Source: Myxococcales bacterium
Lineage (GTDB): Bacteria > Myxococcota_A > Polyangia > GCA-2747355
Direction: 5' to 3'
Length of the DNA stretch: 39,994 nucleotides
Assembly: GCA_020431405.1 (NCBI GenBank)
Contig: JAGQIK010000178.1
Coordinates: 1-39,994 of the forward strand
A model generated the notes under the pieces. It saw only the letters and a list, made by a program, of their open reading frames with translations. It ran no database searches and was not told the origin of the DNA. Position numbers and translations under genes: made by a program. Shown here one piece after another: positions 32,366 through 39,994 of the stretch. Each line of letters begins with the position of its first letter. Positions within the stretch are counted from its first letter, which is position 1.

Positions 32366-33637
32366 ATGCCGCTACAAAGTCGCCGCGCGCTGTTCGCGCT
32401 CTTGTTCGCCATCAACCTCCTCAACTATATCGACCGAGCGCTCCCCGCCAGCTTGCTGCCGCTGCTCGAGCGCGCTTTCCCCGGCGTCGACAAGCTGCAG
32501 CTCGGCTACCTCGCGTCGGCCTTCATGGTCGTCTACATGGTCGCCTCGCCCCTCTTCGGCTGGCTGGGTGATCGGCGCTCGCGCAAGCTGATCCTCGCGG
32601 TGGGCGCTCAGCTGTGGAGCCTCGCCACGGCCGCCTCGGGTTTCGCCCGTACGTTTTTGCAGCTGATGGTCACTCGCGTCTTCGTCGGGCTCGGCGAGGC
32701 CACCTTTGGAACGGTCGGCTCGACGGTGGTCGCCGACCTCTACCCGCCGGCTTCGCGCGCGCTGGCGATGGGGATCTTCCAGTGCGCGCTGCCCGCGGGG
32801 ACGGCGCTCGCGTACATCCTGGGCGGGCTGCTCGGCACGGCCTGGGGCTGGCGCGTGCCGCTCTGGGCGGTCGGCTTCACAGGCATGGTCGTCGGTCTGG
32901 CGCTCTTGGCGATCGCCGAGCCGCGCCGCGGCGCCGCAGAGCAAGCGTCCGCTGGACAGCTCGAGCGCTACCTCGCCGAGCGCGCTGACTGGCGCCGCTA
33001 CCTGACGTTGCTGCGCAACCGAAGCTACCTGATCAACACCGTCGCGGTCACCGCCAACTCCTATGCCCTGGGCGGCCTGGCGCACTGGATGCCAACACAC
33101 CTGCATCAGGACCGAGGCATGCCGCTGGCGCACGTCGATCTGTGGTTCGGCATCGTGACCGCCGGCTCCGGCGTGGCGGGCTCGCTGTTCGGCGGCGCGC
33201 TGGGCAAGAGGCTCGCGGTGCGGCGTGGCGCGCACTGGCTCGGTATCGTCTGCGCCATCAGCACGCTGGCGGCGGTGCCGTTGTTCTATCTGTTTCTCGC
33301 CAGCGAGCGGCCAGTGTTCGTCTGGGGGCTGCTCACCGTGGCCATCGTGCTGCTCTTCGTCAGCACCGGGCCGGCAAATGCGATCTTGCTCGACGTGGTC
33401 GAGCCGCGCGTGCGCAGCGGCGCCGTTGCGCTGCATATCCTCGTAATCCACGCGCTGGGCGACGCGCTCTCGCCGGTGCTGATGGGCGCGGTCGCCGACC
33501 ACGGCGGGCTGCCGCGCGCTATCGAGAGCGCAGCGTGGATGGTGGCGCTGAGCGGTGTGGTGTGGCTGTGGTGCAGCCGCTTCATCGAGACGGACAGCGC
33601 CAGCGCCTCCGAGCGTATCAAAGGCGCGAGCGTCTGA
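32366..33637 (+). CDS. MFS transporter, spinster-like
   Basis: A 423-residue, 12-helix major facilitator. NYIDR (20-24) at the end of TM1 and GWLGDRRSRKLIL (about 65-77, motif A) between TM2 and TM3 are family hallmarks; FVGLGEATFGTVGSTVV resembles the spinster (sphingolipid/lysolipid carrier) group. It might move a lipid intermediate or a small precursor. Shares TGATG with the next gene, so translation is coupled. Confidence 0.92.
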   Translation: MPLQSRRALFALLFAINLLNYIDRALPASLLPLLERAFPGVDKLQLGYLASAFMVVYMVASPLFGWLGDRRSRKLILAVGAQLWSLATAASGFARTFLQLMVTRVFVGLGEATFGTVGSTVVADLYPPASRALAMGIFQCALPAGTALAYILGGLLGTAWGWRVPLWAVGFTGMVVGLALLAIAEPRRGAAEQASAGQLERYLAERADWRRYLTLLRNRSYLINTVAVTANSYALGGLAHWMPTHLHQDRGMPLAHVDLWFGIVTAGSGVAGSLFGGALGKRLAVRRGAHWLGIVCAISTLAAVPLFYLFLASERPVFVWGLLTVAIVLLFVSTGPANAILLDVVEPRVRSGAVALHILVIHALGDALSPVLMGAVADHGGLPRAIESAAWMVALSGVVWLWCSRFIETDSASASERIKGASV

Positions 33638-34968
33638 TGTCAATGCCGCGACGACGACGCCAGCGCTCGAGGCGTGACTGCTCGCTGGCGGGCATCGCAG
33701 CAATGCTGCTGGCGATCTCGCTGGTCGCTAGCGCCCCGCGAACGGTCCGAGCAGCCTCCGCACAGAAACAGAGCGAGCAAAAGAAAGACCCCGACCGGCG
33801 CGAAATCGGCCTCGTGCCAGCGATCTCGTTTAGCACCGACATCGGCCTCGGGCTTGGTGCGCTGATGTCGTGGGCCAAGTTCAAGCCAGGCTACGATCCA
33901 TTTCGCTACCGCATCCAAGCACAGGCGTTCTTCACGCTGAAGAAAGGCGAAAGCGGCTTCAGCGCGCCGTTTCATTCAGACTACGTCCAGCTCGACTTGC
34001 CGGACCTGTTCGGCCGTCGCGTTCGCCTCAACTTCGAGCTCGCCTTCCGTCGCTTCTCCAACGCCGGCTATTACGGGCTCGGCAACGCCAGCAGCGGCGA
34101 AAACCCCTACGCGGGAGGCGACGTGCGCGCCGAGCAGCACTTCCGCTACGTGCGCACCTACCCGAGCCTGCAAGCGCGCGCGCGCGTGATGCTGTCGGAC
34201 TCGCGCCGCTGGCAGCTGCTCGCGGGCGCCGCCGTGACCGACAACGCCTTCTCCGATTGCGACGGCGACGCGCCTTGCCCCGAGACCAAGCTAGAACGCG
34301 ACAAACGCGCGCGCGCCGTCGATCGCGAGCTCGAGCGTGCGCTGCGCGGCACCGACGACCACCTGCTGCCGACGGCTATCGTCGGTGTGGTCTACGATAG
34401 TCGCGACCACGCCTTCGCCCCTTCGCGTGGCATGTTCCACGAGCTCAGCGTGCGCGGCTCGCCGCGCCCCGAGCTCGTCTTCGCCGGGGTCAACGCGACG
34501 CTGCGCTTCTTCCACTCGCTGGCGGGCAGGCGCCTCGTGCTTGCCTGGCGCGTCGTCGGTGACATGCTCCTCGGCCAGGTCCCCTTCTACGAGCTCTCGC
34601 GCCATGGCGGGTTGTTCCCCGACGACTCGCTGGGCGGCGCCACGGCCGTGCGCGGCGTACCCATCGGGCGTTATCACGCCCGCATCAAGATCTTCGCGAA
34701 CTTCGAGATGCGCGCGCAGCTTCTGCCCTTCGAGCTCTTCGGGCTGCCGATGAACCTCGGCGCCGTCGCCTTCGTCGACGTCGGTCGGTCCTTCACAGAC
34801 TACCGCGCGATCACGCGCCTCGACGGCGACGGCCACGGCCTCAAGACCGGCGTCGGCGGCGGTCTGCGCCTACTGTGGGGCGACGCCTTCGTCATACGCG
34901 CCGACTTCGCCTGGTCACCCGACGCCGAGCCGCTCGGCGTCTACGTCGACGTCGGCCATATCTTCTAG
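33637..34968 (+). CDS. Omp85/BamA-like outer-membrane barrel (surface antigen D15 type)
   Basis: A 443-residue protein with a basic N-terminus and hydrophobic signal segment (AGIAAMLLAISLVAS), cleaved around residue 38. The mature part is beta-rich with alternating aromatic residues and ends in a strand finishing VDVGHIF, terminal Phe being typical of outer-membrane barrels. GVVYDSRDHAFAPSRGMFHE and GGATAVRGVPIGRY match the Omp85 C-terminal barrel, the latter containing the VRG loop-6 motif. No POTRA domains are visible; it resembles the POTRA-less bacterial surface-antigen group. It could be the outer-membrane exit for the locus. CTAG is shared with the convergent flavoprotein stop. Confidence 0.87.
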   Translation: MSMPRRRRQRSRRDCSLAGIAAMLLAISLVASAPRTVRAASAQKQSEQKKDPDRREIGLVPAISFSTDIGLGLGALMSWAKFKPGYDPFRYRIQAQAFFTLKKGESGFSAPFHSDYVQLDLPDLFGRRVRLNFELAFRRFSNAGYYGLGNASSGENPYAGGDVRAEQHFRYVRTYPSLQARARVMLSDSRRWQLLAGAAVTDNAFSDCDGDAPCPETKLERDKRARAVDRELERALRGTDDHLLPTAIVGVVYDSRDHAFAPSRGMFHELSVRGSPRPELVFAGVNATLRFFHSLAGRRLVLAWRVVGDMLLGQVPFYELSRHGGLFPDDSLGGATAVRGVPIGRYHARIKIFANFEMRAQLLPFELFGLPMNLGAVAFVDVGRSFTDYRAITRLDGDGHGLKTGVGGGLRLLWGDAFVIRADFAWSPDAEPLGVYVDVGHIF

Positions 34969-36470
34969 CTCCGTGAGGTCAGCACCGCGTCGGCAGCGGC
35001 CACGCCAGATTCGATGCTCGGCTGATAGCCGCCGCCCGGCTGGGTCCACGCACCGGCAAACCACAGCCCATCGATCGGTGCGCGCTGCGGGAGACGGAAG
35101 GCAGGGTTTTCGTCCGGGGTGGGCGCGAAGCCGTAGATCGCGCCGGCGATGTTTCCCGTGTAGCGCGTGTTGGTGATCGGCGTGGAGATCACCTCGACGT
35201 CGATGTGGTGCTCGAGACCGGGGTAGAGCTCGGCAGCTCGCGCCACGAGCTGCTCGGCATAGCGTCGCTTGAGTGCCCTGTAGCCCGCGGAGTCGAGCTT
35301 GGACCAGGCGCGCCCGTCGCAAGCGGCGACCAGTGAAACGACACACGTACCCTGCGGCGAAAAGTCGGCGTCGACCACGTTGTAGGCCGTTAGCAGAAAC
35401 GAGTCACTCGGTTCGAGCTGGCAGGCATCGCGGTACTGCTGCTCGAGATCGACCGTTCCGTTGATGAAGACCTCGTGGTCGTCAAGACCGAGCGCGCGGC
35501 GATCGTTCGACAGGCCGAGGTGAACGCAGACCGTGCTGATGCTCGGCGCGCAGCGACTGATGCGGCGGATAAAGGCCGCGGGGAATCTGTCCGGGCCGAC
35601 CAGGTCGAACGCCACGATCAGCGGGTTGGCGTTCGCGACGACCGTCTCGGTCTGCAGTTGCTCGCCATGGTCTGTGATCACGCCGCTCACGCGATTGGAG
35701 CTGCAAGCGATCTCGCGTGCGCCGTCACCTAGGGTGACGACACCACCGGCATCCTCTATGACCGCTACGAGCGCGTTCGACAGCGCCTGGGACTTACCCT
35801 TGATCGTGCACGCGCCGTGACTGAGGTATGTCGTGAGCCCGCTGGCGAAGAGCAGCAGCGACAGGCGAGACGGGGGCAGCCCAAAATAGCTCCACATCTG
35901 GCCGAGAGCCAAGCGCGCCAGCGGATCGCCCACCTCGCGATACAGCAGCGCCGCGAGCGGCGATCTGGCCGCGCGTGCGAACGCCGGGTATCGCGCGATC
36001 ACCTCCGGTGTCGAGAGATCGACCCCATCGGAGAGGCGATCGACATCGCGCTCGATGGCGAACAGATCGTCCATCACGCGCGTGATGCCAGCACGCTCGT
36101 GCGGGAAGGCGTCGAGCAGCGCCTCGGTGGCGCCCTGCCGAGAGGCCGGCAATCGCATGTCGAGCCCGTAACGTGGCGCGACCGCGCGGTACAGATCGGG
36201 GATCGGCAGAAACGTGAGCCTCTTGGCGACATCGAGGCGTTCGAGCGTGCGGTAGAGCGGCCCGGGAGCCTGGGGCGTGCCGATTCCGGAGAGCTCGTGT
36301 AGCGAAGCCTCGAACTCGAACGGCCCTCTGGTGAACGTCGTGGCGTAGCCGCCCGGCTGAACGTGTCGCTCGAGCAACCGCACGCTACGTCCCGCCCGTG
36401 CGAGCGCGGCTGCGGCTGCTAGCCCGCCCAGCCCGCCGCCAACAACAACCGCGTCGAAGCAATTCGTCAT
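34965..36470 (-). CDS. FAD-dependent oxidoreductase, RetSat/CrtISO-like
   Basis: A 501-residue flavoprotein. Dinucleotide motif VVGGGLGGLAAAAALARAG (9-27) with LLERHVQPGG (about 34-43) is typical of phytoene-desaturase, carotene-isomerase and retinol-saturase relatives. FEFEASLHELSGIG and the substrate-domain GACTIKGKSQALSNALV match CrtISO/RetSat rather than CrtI. NAN (about 298-300) precedes the conserved helix; the C-terminus GLWFAGAWTQPGGGYQPSIESG contains the FAD-ribityl motif. It likely reduces or isomerises a polyene or other isoprenoid. Frame extends to 36551 but ATG 36470 directly precedes the FAD motif. Convergent with the barrel gene, sharing CTAG. Confidence 0.92.
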   Translation of the reverse strand: MTNCFDAVVVGGGLGGLAAAAALARAGRSVRLLERHVQPGGYATTFTRGPFEFEASLHELSGIGTPQAPGPLYRTLERLDVAKRLTFLPIPDLYRAVAPRYGLDMRLPASRQGATEALLDAFPHERAGITRVMDDLFAIERDVDRLSDGVDLSTPEVIARYPAFARAARSPLAALLYREVGDPLARLALGQMWSYFGLPPSRLSLLLFASGLTTYLSHGACTIKGKSQALSNALVAVIEDAGGVVTLGDGAREIACSSNRVSGVITDHGEQLQTETVVANANPLIVAFDLVGPDRFPAAFIRRISRCAPSISTVCVHLGLSNDRRALGLDDHEVFINGTVDLEQQYRDACQLEPSDSFLLTAYNVVDADFSPQGTCVVSLVAACDGRAWSKLDSAGYRALKRRYAEQLVARAAELYPGLEHHIDVEVISTPITNTRYTGNIAGAIYGFAPTPDENPAFRLPQRAPIDGLWFAGAWTQPGGGYQPSIESGVAAADAVLTSRS

Positions 36471-36726
36471 CGGATACCTCGCTGCAAAGCTCTGCAGGAA
36501 GCAACGAGTGCGCCACACTGCGGCCAGCGAGGGTGCTCGGCGATCACTCACGAAACTCCCGCTGCTCGACGTCGTGTCCGTACCGTTCTGGGCAAGCTAA
36601 GCGCAGCGGTGAGCAAACGCTGCCAGCCAGCGAACGCCCGGCCGACAGGCGATGGCGAGATCGTAGTGCATTCTGCTCATTCGCTTGCGCCGTGCGCTGG
36701 GCACACCGGTTGCTCTTTGCTCGCGC

Positions 36727-39700
36727 ATGTCTCGTCGCACTCTCGCCAGCGTCGCGTTGCTCTTCTTGTCGATCGCATCTGCCGCTGCAGAGGCCAAGAA
36801 GCCGGCCGCGAGTCGACCCGCCGCTGCAGCGAGCCAGCGCGAAGCCATCCGCGCCAGCGCTATCGCGCCCGCGCTGCAGCGCTTGGCCCATCCTCGCGTC
36901 GCCGACGCCGCGCGCGCGAAGATCGTGGCCGCGCTCGGCGCGACGCGAGCACGGCTGGTGCTCGGCGTTCTGCGGCGCATCGCGCGCGAGGACAGAGCGC
37001 GCAGCGTGCGGCTGGCGGCCATCGACGCGCTGGCCAAGCTCGGCGGCAGCGCGGCCGCCAAGACGCTGGGGCAGCTCGCGCGAAGCGCGCTGTACCCTTC
37101 GAGCGCTGATCGTGCGGTGATCAGGCTGCGCACGATTCATGCGCCTGCCGCCGCGCGCGAGCTGGGCGCGTTGGCGCGCCTGTCGTGGCTGCCGCCGAGC
37201 CGCCGCAAGCTCGCGCTGCAGAGCCTCACCGCGCTGACCATGACGGCGCTTCGCGGCGCCCGCACCGCGGCGCGCGGGCCGCGGCCGTGCAGCGACTGCG
37301 GCAAGGGATCGTGGGTCGTCGTGCTGTCAGAGCTGCTGGGCGGATCGGCGCCGCAGCGCACCGCCGCCGTCGAAACACTTCGACGTGTCTACAGCAAGCG
37401 CGCGCTCGAGCCGCTGCGCTACGCCGCCTCCGATCCCGCCGCGCCGGTGCGCGCCGCGGCGATGTCCGCGCTCGGCAAGCGCCGCTCGAGCCAGCCCACC
37501 AGCCAGCCCGCGGTCGTCGTCGCGAGCCAACCTACCAGCCAGCGCGCGGCCCTCGTCGCGAGCCAGCCCACCAGTCAGCGCGCGGCCATCGTCGAGAGCC
37601 AGCCCACCAGCCAGCCGGCGGCCGTCGTCGAGAGCAAGCCGACCAGTCAGCCCGCGGTCGTCGTCGAGAGCAAGCCCGCGCCACCGACACCGAAGACGCC
37701 CGCGAGCCAGCCGGCGCTCGCCGCGCGCGTGCCGGCGCTGCCCGAGACGCCCACGACGCGCTCGCCCGCGCTGTCCGATACGGCGCCGCCCGTCGACGAC
37801 ACACCCACGCCCGCAGGGCCCGATCGGCGCGGCTACGTGCCGCTGATGCTCGGCGCGGCGGCGTCCGGCTCGCTGGCGCTCTACGCGATCACCGCCGGCG
37901 CGGGCGGCGACAACGCGTGGACATCGGCGCTCGCCGGTGCCGCGCTGGGCGGCGGAACGCCGGCGCTGATCCTGTGGAGCAACAAGAAGCGCATCACGCT
38001 CGGCGGCGCGGCAGCCTTCGCCACGCTCACCGGCTGGAGCACTCTCGGCGGCCTGCAGGCTGGCCTGAGCGCCAAGCTCGATCGGGCGTTGGCCTGGCCC
38101 GTGGTTGGAGGCGACGTGCTCGGCGCGCTGGCTGGCGCGCTGGCGTTGCGCGGCGTGCTGTGGTCGAGGCGCGACCTCGGCTTCATCAACCTCAGCGCGG
38201 CGCAGGGTGCTCTCGCCGGCCTCGGCCTGTCGGCGCTGGTGCACGGTGCGATCGACATCGACACCACCTCCGAACGACTGGGCGTCGCCCTCGGCGCGGG
38301 ACTGCCCGCGCTGCTGTCGCTCGGCGCAGCCAGCGTCGGCGCGCGGCGCGTGAAGATCAGCGCGCGTGACGTCGGCCTGACGGCATACAGCACGCTGACC
38401 GGCGGCGCCGTCGGCGCGCTGCTGGTGCCCGCCGGCGCCGCCAACGCCAAACCCGACCTGCTTCGCATCGCCGGCGGCGTGGCGCTTGGCCAGTCGCTCG
38501 GCTACGGCCTGGGCATCGCGGCCGCGCAAGGCAGCGAGCTTTCCGCCGACCGCCAGGGCGTGCTGTGGCTCGACAGCGCCACGCTCGGCGTCGCCGGCGC
38601 GGGGCTTGGCCTGCTGGTTCGCGGAGCCGGCCCGCGCGTGCCGTTCGCGCTGTCCAGCGCTGGCGTCGCCCTCGGCGCGGGCGCGGGCGCGCTGCTGTCG
38701 CGGCCGCTGTCGCTGCGGGCGCGCGATCTCGGCGGCTCGCTGTTCGGCAGCGGCTACGGCGCCTGGCTCGGCGCGTGGCTGCCCGCGATGATCTACAGTG
38801 CGCCGGCGGCGAGTCAGCGCGGCGGCGGCGCGATGCTGGGAACGGGCCTCGGCCTGCTCGCGGGCAATGTCACGTCGCGCCTCGTCGACGCCTCGCCCCG
38901 CGGCCTCGGCTACGCCGGCTTCGGCGCAGCCGCGGGTGCCGCCGCGGGGGCGGGCGTCGGCATGCTGGTGCCCGCGGTCACTTCGCGCGGCGAGGTCTCG
39001 CTGATGAACGGCGCCTCGCTCGCCGCGATGCTGACAGGCGGCATCTTGGCGCATCGACTACGGCTATCGCCCGCGGACATCGGCCTCGCACAGGTCGGCG
39101 CCCTCTACGGCGCGGCGACGCTCGGCCTGCTGCCGCGCGCGCGCCAAAGCGGCGATGCGTCGGCGCGCGAGCAGCTCGGCGGCGTGCTCGCCGGCGCGGG
39201 CCTCGGCGCGCTGGTCACCGCCGGCGTCGCGCAGGCCGTCGAGCTCGCGGGCATGGACGTGCTCGAGCTGTCGGTGTTTACCGCGAGCGGCTTTGGCTTC
39301 GGCGGCGGCCTCGCGCTGCTCGCGCGCGCGGGCACACAGCACTCGGCGCTGCTGCTGCAAGGCGTGGGCAGCACGGGGCTCGCGCTCGGTGCCCTGCTCG
39401 CGCCGCGTCTTCGCTACAGCGAGCGCGACGCACTGCTCGTCGCCACGCTGAGCGCCGGCGCCGCGTTCAACGGGGCGCTGCTCGCTGACACGTGGCGCAG
39501 CGCCGACGTGCGGGCGAGCGAGCGCGCAGGCGGAGCGCTCGCCGGCGCGACGCTCGGTCTATTGGCGGGTGCGCTGATCTCGCAGCCCAGCGAGATGCCC
39601 TACGGCGACAGCGGCGAGATGGCGCTGTCGCTCGTCGCCGGCGACATGCTCGGCGCCGGCATCGGCCTGCTCGCCAACACCTCGCGTCCGAACACCCTGC

Positions 39701-39994
39701 GTCTGATGCAAGGCGTCGGGCTCGCCACGTGGATCGGCGGCGGCCTGCGCGCGCCGCACACGCGCTACTCGGCGCGCGACGTGCTGCTCACCGCGCAGCT
39801 GGTCGCCGGCGGCGCCGCAAACGGCGCGCTGCTGGCAGACACCTGGCTGGCCGACCGCACGCCGAGCGGCAGCGAGCGCGGCGGCGGCGCCATGCTCGGC
39901 GCCGCCCTCGGCCTCGTCGCCGGCTCCTTCGTCTCGCAGCACAGCGAGATGCACTACGCCGACAGCGGCGAGATGGCCCTGTCGCTCGTCGCCG
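36727..39994 (+). CDS. Giant HEAT / SQPT-repeat / ~118-residue Gly-repeat protein (3' end outside window)
   Basis: An uninterrupted frame of 1089 codons from ATG 36727 to the window end. Residues 1-22 form a signal peptide (LASVALLFLSIASAAA). Residues 30-250 contain HEAT-like helical repeats (RSVRLAAIDALAKLGG, APVRAAAMSALGK) with a CSDCGKG pair. Residues 255-317 are 12-residue Ser-Gln-Pro-Thr repeats. From about 375 to the end the protein is hydrophobic, with Gly/Ala/Leu-rich segments and SxRD-type elements recurring about every 118 residues; conserved G-G pairs begin at 38107, 38473, 38824, 39178, 39529 and 39883. Fold is unclear: a multi-helix or glycine-zipper assembly, or amphipathic barrel strands. 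I know no match. Confidence 0.82.
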   Translation, partial: MSRRTLASVALLFLSIASAAAEAKKPAASRPAAAASQREAIRASAIAPALQRLAHPRVADAARAKIVAALGATRARLVLGVLRRIAREDRARSVRLAAIDALAKLGGSAAAKTLGQLARSALYPSSADRAVIRLRTIHAPAAARELGALARLSWLPPSRRKLALQSLTALTMTALRGARTAARGPRPCSDCGKGSWVVVLSELLGGSAPQRTAAVETLRRVYSKRALEPLRYAASDPAAPVRAAAMSALGKRRSSQPTSQPAVVVASQPTSQRAALVASQPTSQRAAIVESQPTSQPAAVVESKPTSQPAVVVESKPAPPTPKTPASQPALAARVPALPETPTTRSPALSDTAPPVDDTPTPAGPDRRGYVPLMLGAAASGSLALYAITAGAGGDNAWTSALAGAALGGGTPALILWSNKKRITLGGAAAFATLTGWSTLGGLQAGLSAKLDRALAWPVVGGDVLGALAGALALRGVLWSRRDLGFINLSAAQGALAGLGLSALVHGAIDIDTTSERLGVALGAGLPALLSLGAASVGARRVKISARDVGLTAYSTLTGGAVGALLVPAGAANAKPDLLRIAGGVALGQSLGYGLGIAAAQGSELSADRQGVLWLDSATLGVAGAGLGLLVRGAGPRVPFALSSAGVALGAGAGALLSRPLSLRARDLGGSLFGSGYGAWLGAWLPAMIYSAPAASQRGGGAMLGTGLGLLAGNVTSRLVDASPRGLGYAGFGAAAGAAAGAGVGMLVPAVTSRGEVSLMNGASLAAMLTGGILAHRLRLSPADIGLAQVGALYGAATLGLLPRARQSGDASAREQLGGVLAGAGLGALVTAGVAQAVELAGMDVLELSVFTASGFGFGGGLALLARAGTQHSALLLQGVGSTGLALGALLAPRLRYSERDALLVATLSAGAAFNGALLADTWRSADVRASERAGGALAGATLGLLAGALISQPSEMPYGDSGEMALSLVAGDMLGAGIGLLANTSRPNTLRLMQGVGLATWIGGGLRAPHTRYSARDVLLTAQLVAGGAANGALLADTWLADRTPSGSERGGGAMLGAALGLVAGSFVSQHSEMHYADSGEMALSLVA
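37489..37677 (+). repeat. 36-bp tandem repeat encoding SQPTSQPAVVVA
   Basis: Five full units plus a partial sixth, starting at 37489, 37525, 37561, 37597, 37633 and 37669. The consensus 12-residue unit has S-Q/K-P-T-S-Q-P/R then four small hydrophobic residues and A/E. Units differ by a few bases. Confidence 0.93.
38107..39994 (+). repeat. Long coding repeat, period about 354 bp (~118 residues)
   Basis: Six equivalent Gly-Gly positions (38107, 38473, 38824, 39178, 39529, 39883) are 366, 351, 354, 351 and 354 bases apart. The last two units are clearly homologous at DNA level (for example 39583 onward against 39937 onward, near-identical over about 55 bases); the older units are diverged. The array continues past the window. 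Confidence 0.88.

Noticed and set aside
36471-36726. A small gene in the gap between the flavoprotein and the giant repeat protein
   Set aside because: Open frames crossing the gap have no ribosome site, continue into neighbouring genes in other frames and lack codon bias.
37489-37677. Regular 36-bp repeats as a CRISPR array
   Set aside because: Units are contiguous without spacers and keep the reading frame of the surrounding gene.
37327-39054. A 575-codon minus-strand frame opposite the repeat protein
   Set aside because: Arg/Ala/Gly/Gln-rich shadow of the repetitive plus-strand gene; no start signal or domain.

Overview
The window is a gene-dense, very GC-rich stretch of bacterial chromosome, most likely from the Myxococcota (the old Deltaproteobacteria). 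The evidence is a strong third-position G/C bias, two proteins ending in MYXO-CTERM-type tails (Cys-containing motif, hydrophobic segment, Arg-rich end), many lipoproteins with Asp/Ser/Pro/Gly-rich linkers, an ECF sigma/anti-sigma pair, a PilZ protein and secreted glycosidases. The genus cannot be read from the sequence. I see no tRNA, rRNA, CRISPR array, transposase or phage gene. No gap between genes exceeds 300 bases. Genes run off both ends.

Layout, left: an ECF sigma factor overlaps a zinc-finger anti-sigma gene cut by the left edge (1-935). An SBBP-propeller lipoprotein and a small lipoprotein follow, then a metallo-beta-lactamase-fold hydrolase and an acyl-CoA dehydrogenase with overlapping 3' ends. 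Next come an unknown protein, a SRPBCC protein, a sigma-like protein with a hairpin at its ribosome binding site, and a Cys-rich mini-lipoprotein. A HExxH protein with a MYXO-CTERM tail, an LpoB-like lipoprotein and an OB-fold (NrfJ-like) lipoprotein complete this part (to 11052).

Middle (11236-23281): a GH71/GH99-like lipoprotein with a DUF4214 tail, an FG-GAP lipoprotein, a protein with a long Asp/Tyr/Gly tail, and directly behind it a gene interrupted by one in-frame TGA. Read through, this gene gives a complete iodothyronine-deiodinase-like thioredoxin-fold protein with the TGA exactly at the Dio selenocysteine. A small hairpin follows where a bacterial SECIS belongs, so this is a predicted selenoprotein and the strongest unusual signal here. 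After it come a beta-helix lipoprotein, a PilZ/dienelactone-hydrolase pair, a second MYXO-CTERM protein and a GH92 alpha-mannosidase.

Right (23305-36470): two divergent, tightly overlapping operons appear to form one envelope-lipid locus. Leftward are a PLP fold-III decarboxylase-like protein lacking the usual catalytic Cys, an ICMT-like/acyltransferase/zinc-ribbon fusion, a PAP2-type phosphotransferase and an MMPL exporter. Rightward are a CrtC-like protein, an Lgt-like protein with a Cys-rich altered signature, an alpha/beta hydrolase, an MFS carrier and an Omp85-type barrel. A RetSat/CrtISO-like flavoprotein converges on this operon. The joint product is unknown; a modified lipid made and exported to the outer membrane is an inference.

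Right edge (36727-39994): a very long open frame encodes HEAT-like repeats, a 12-residue Ser-Gln-Pro-Thr repeat and at least six tandem ~118-residue hydrophobic, glycine-rich repeats. It has no stop before the window ends.
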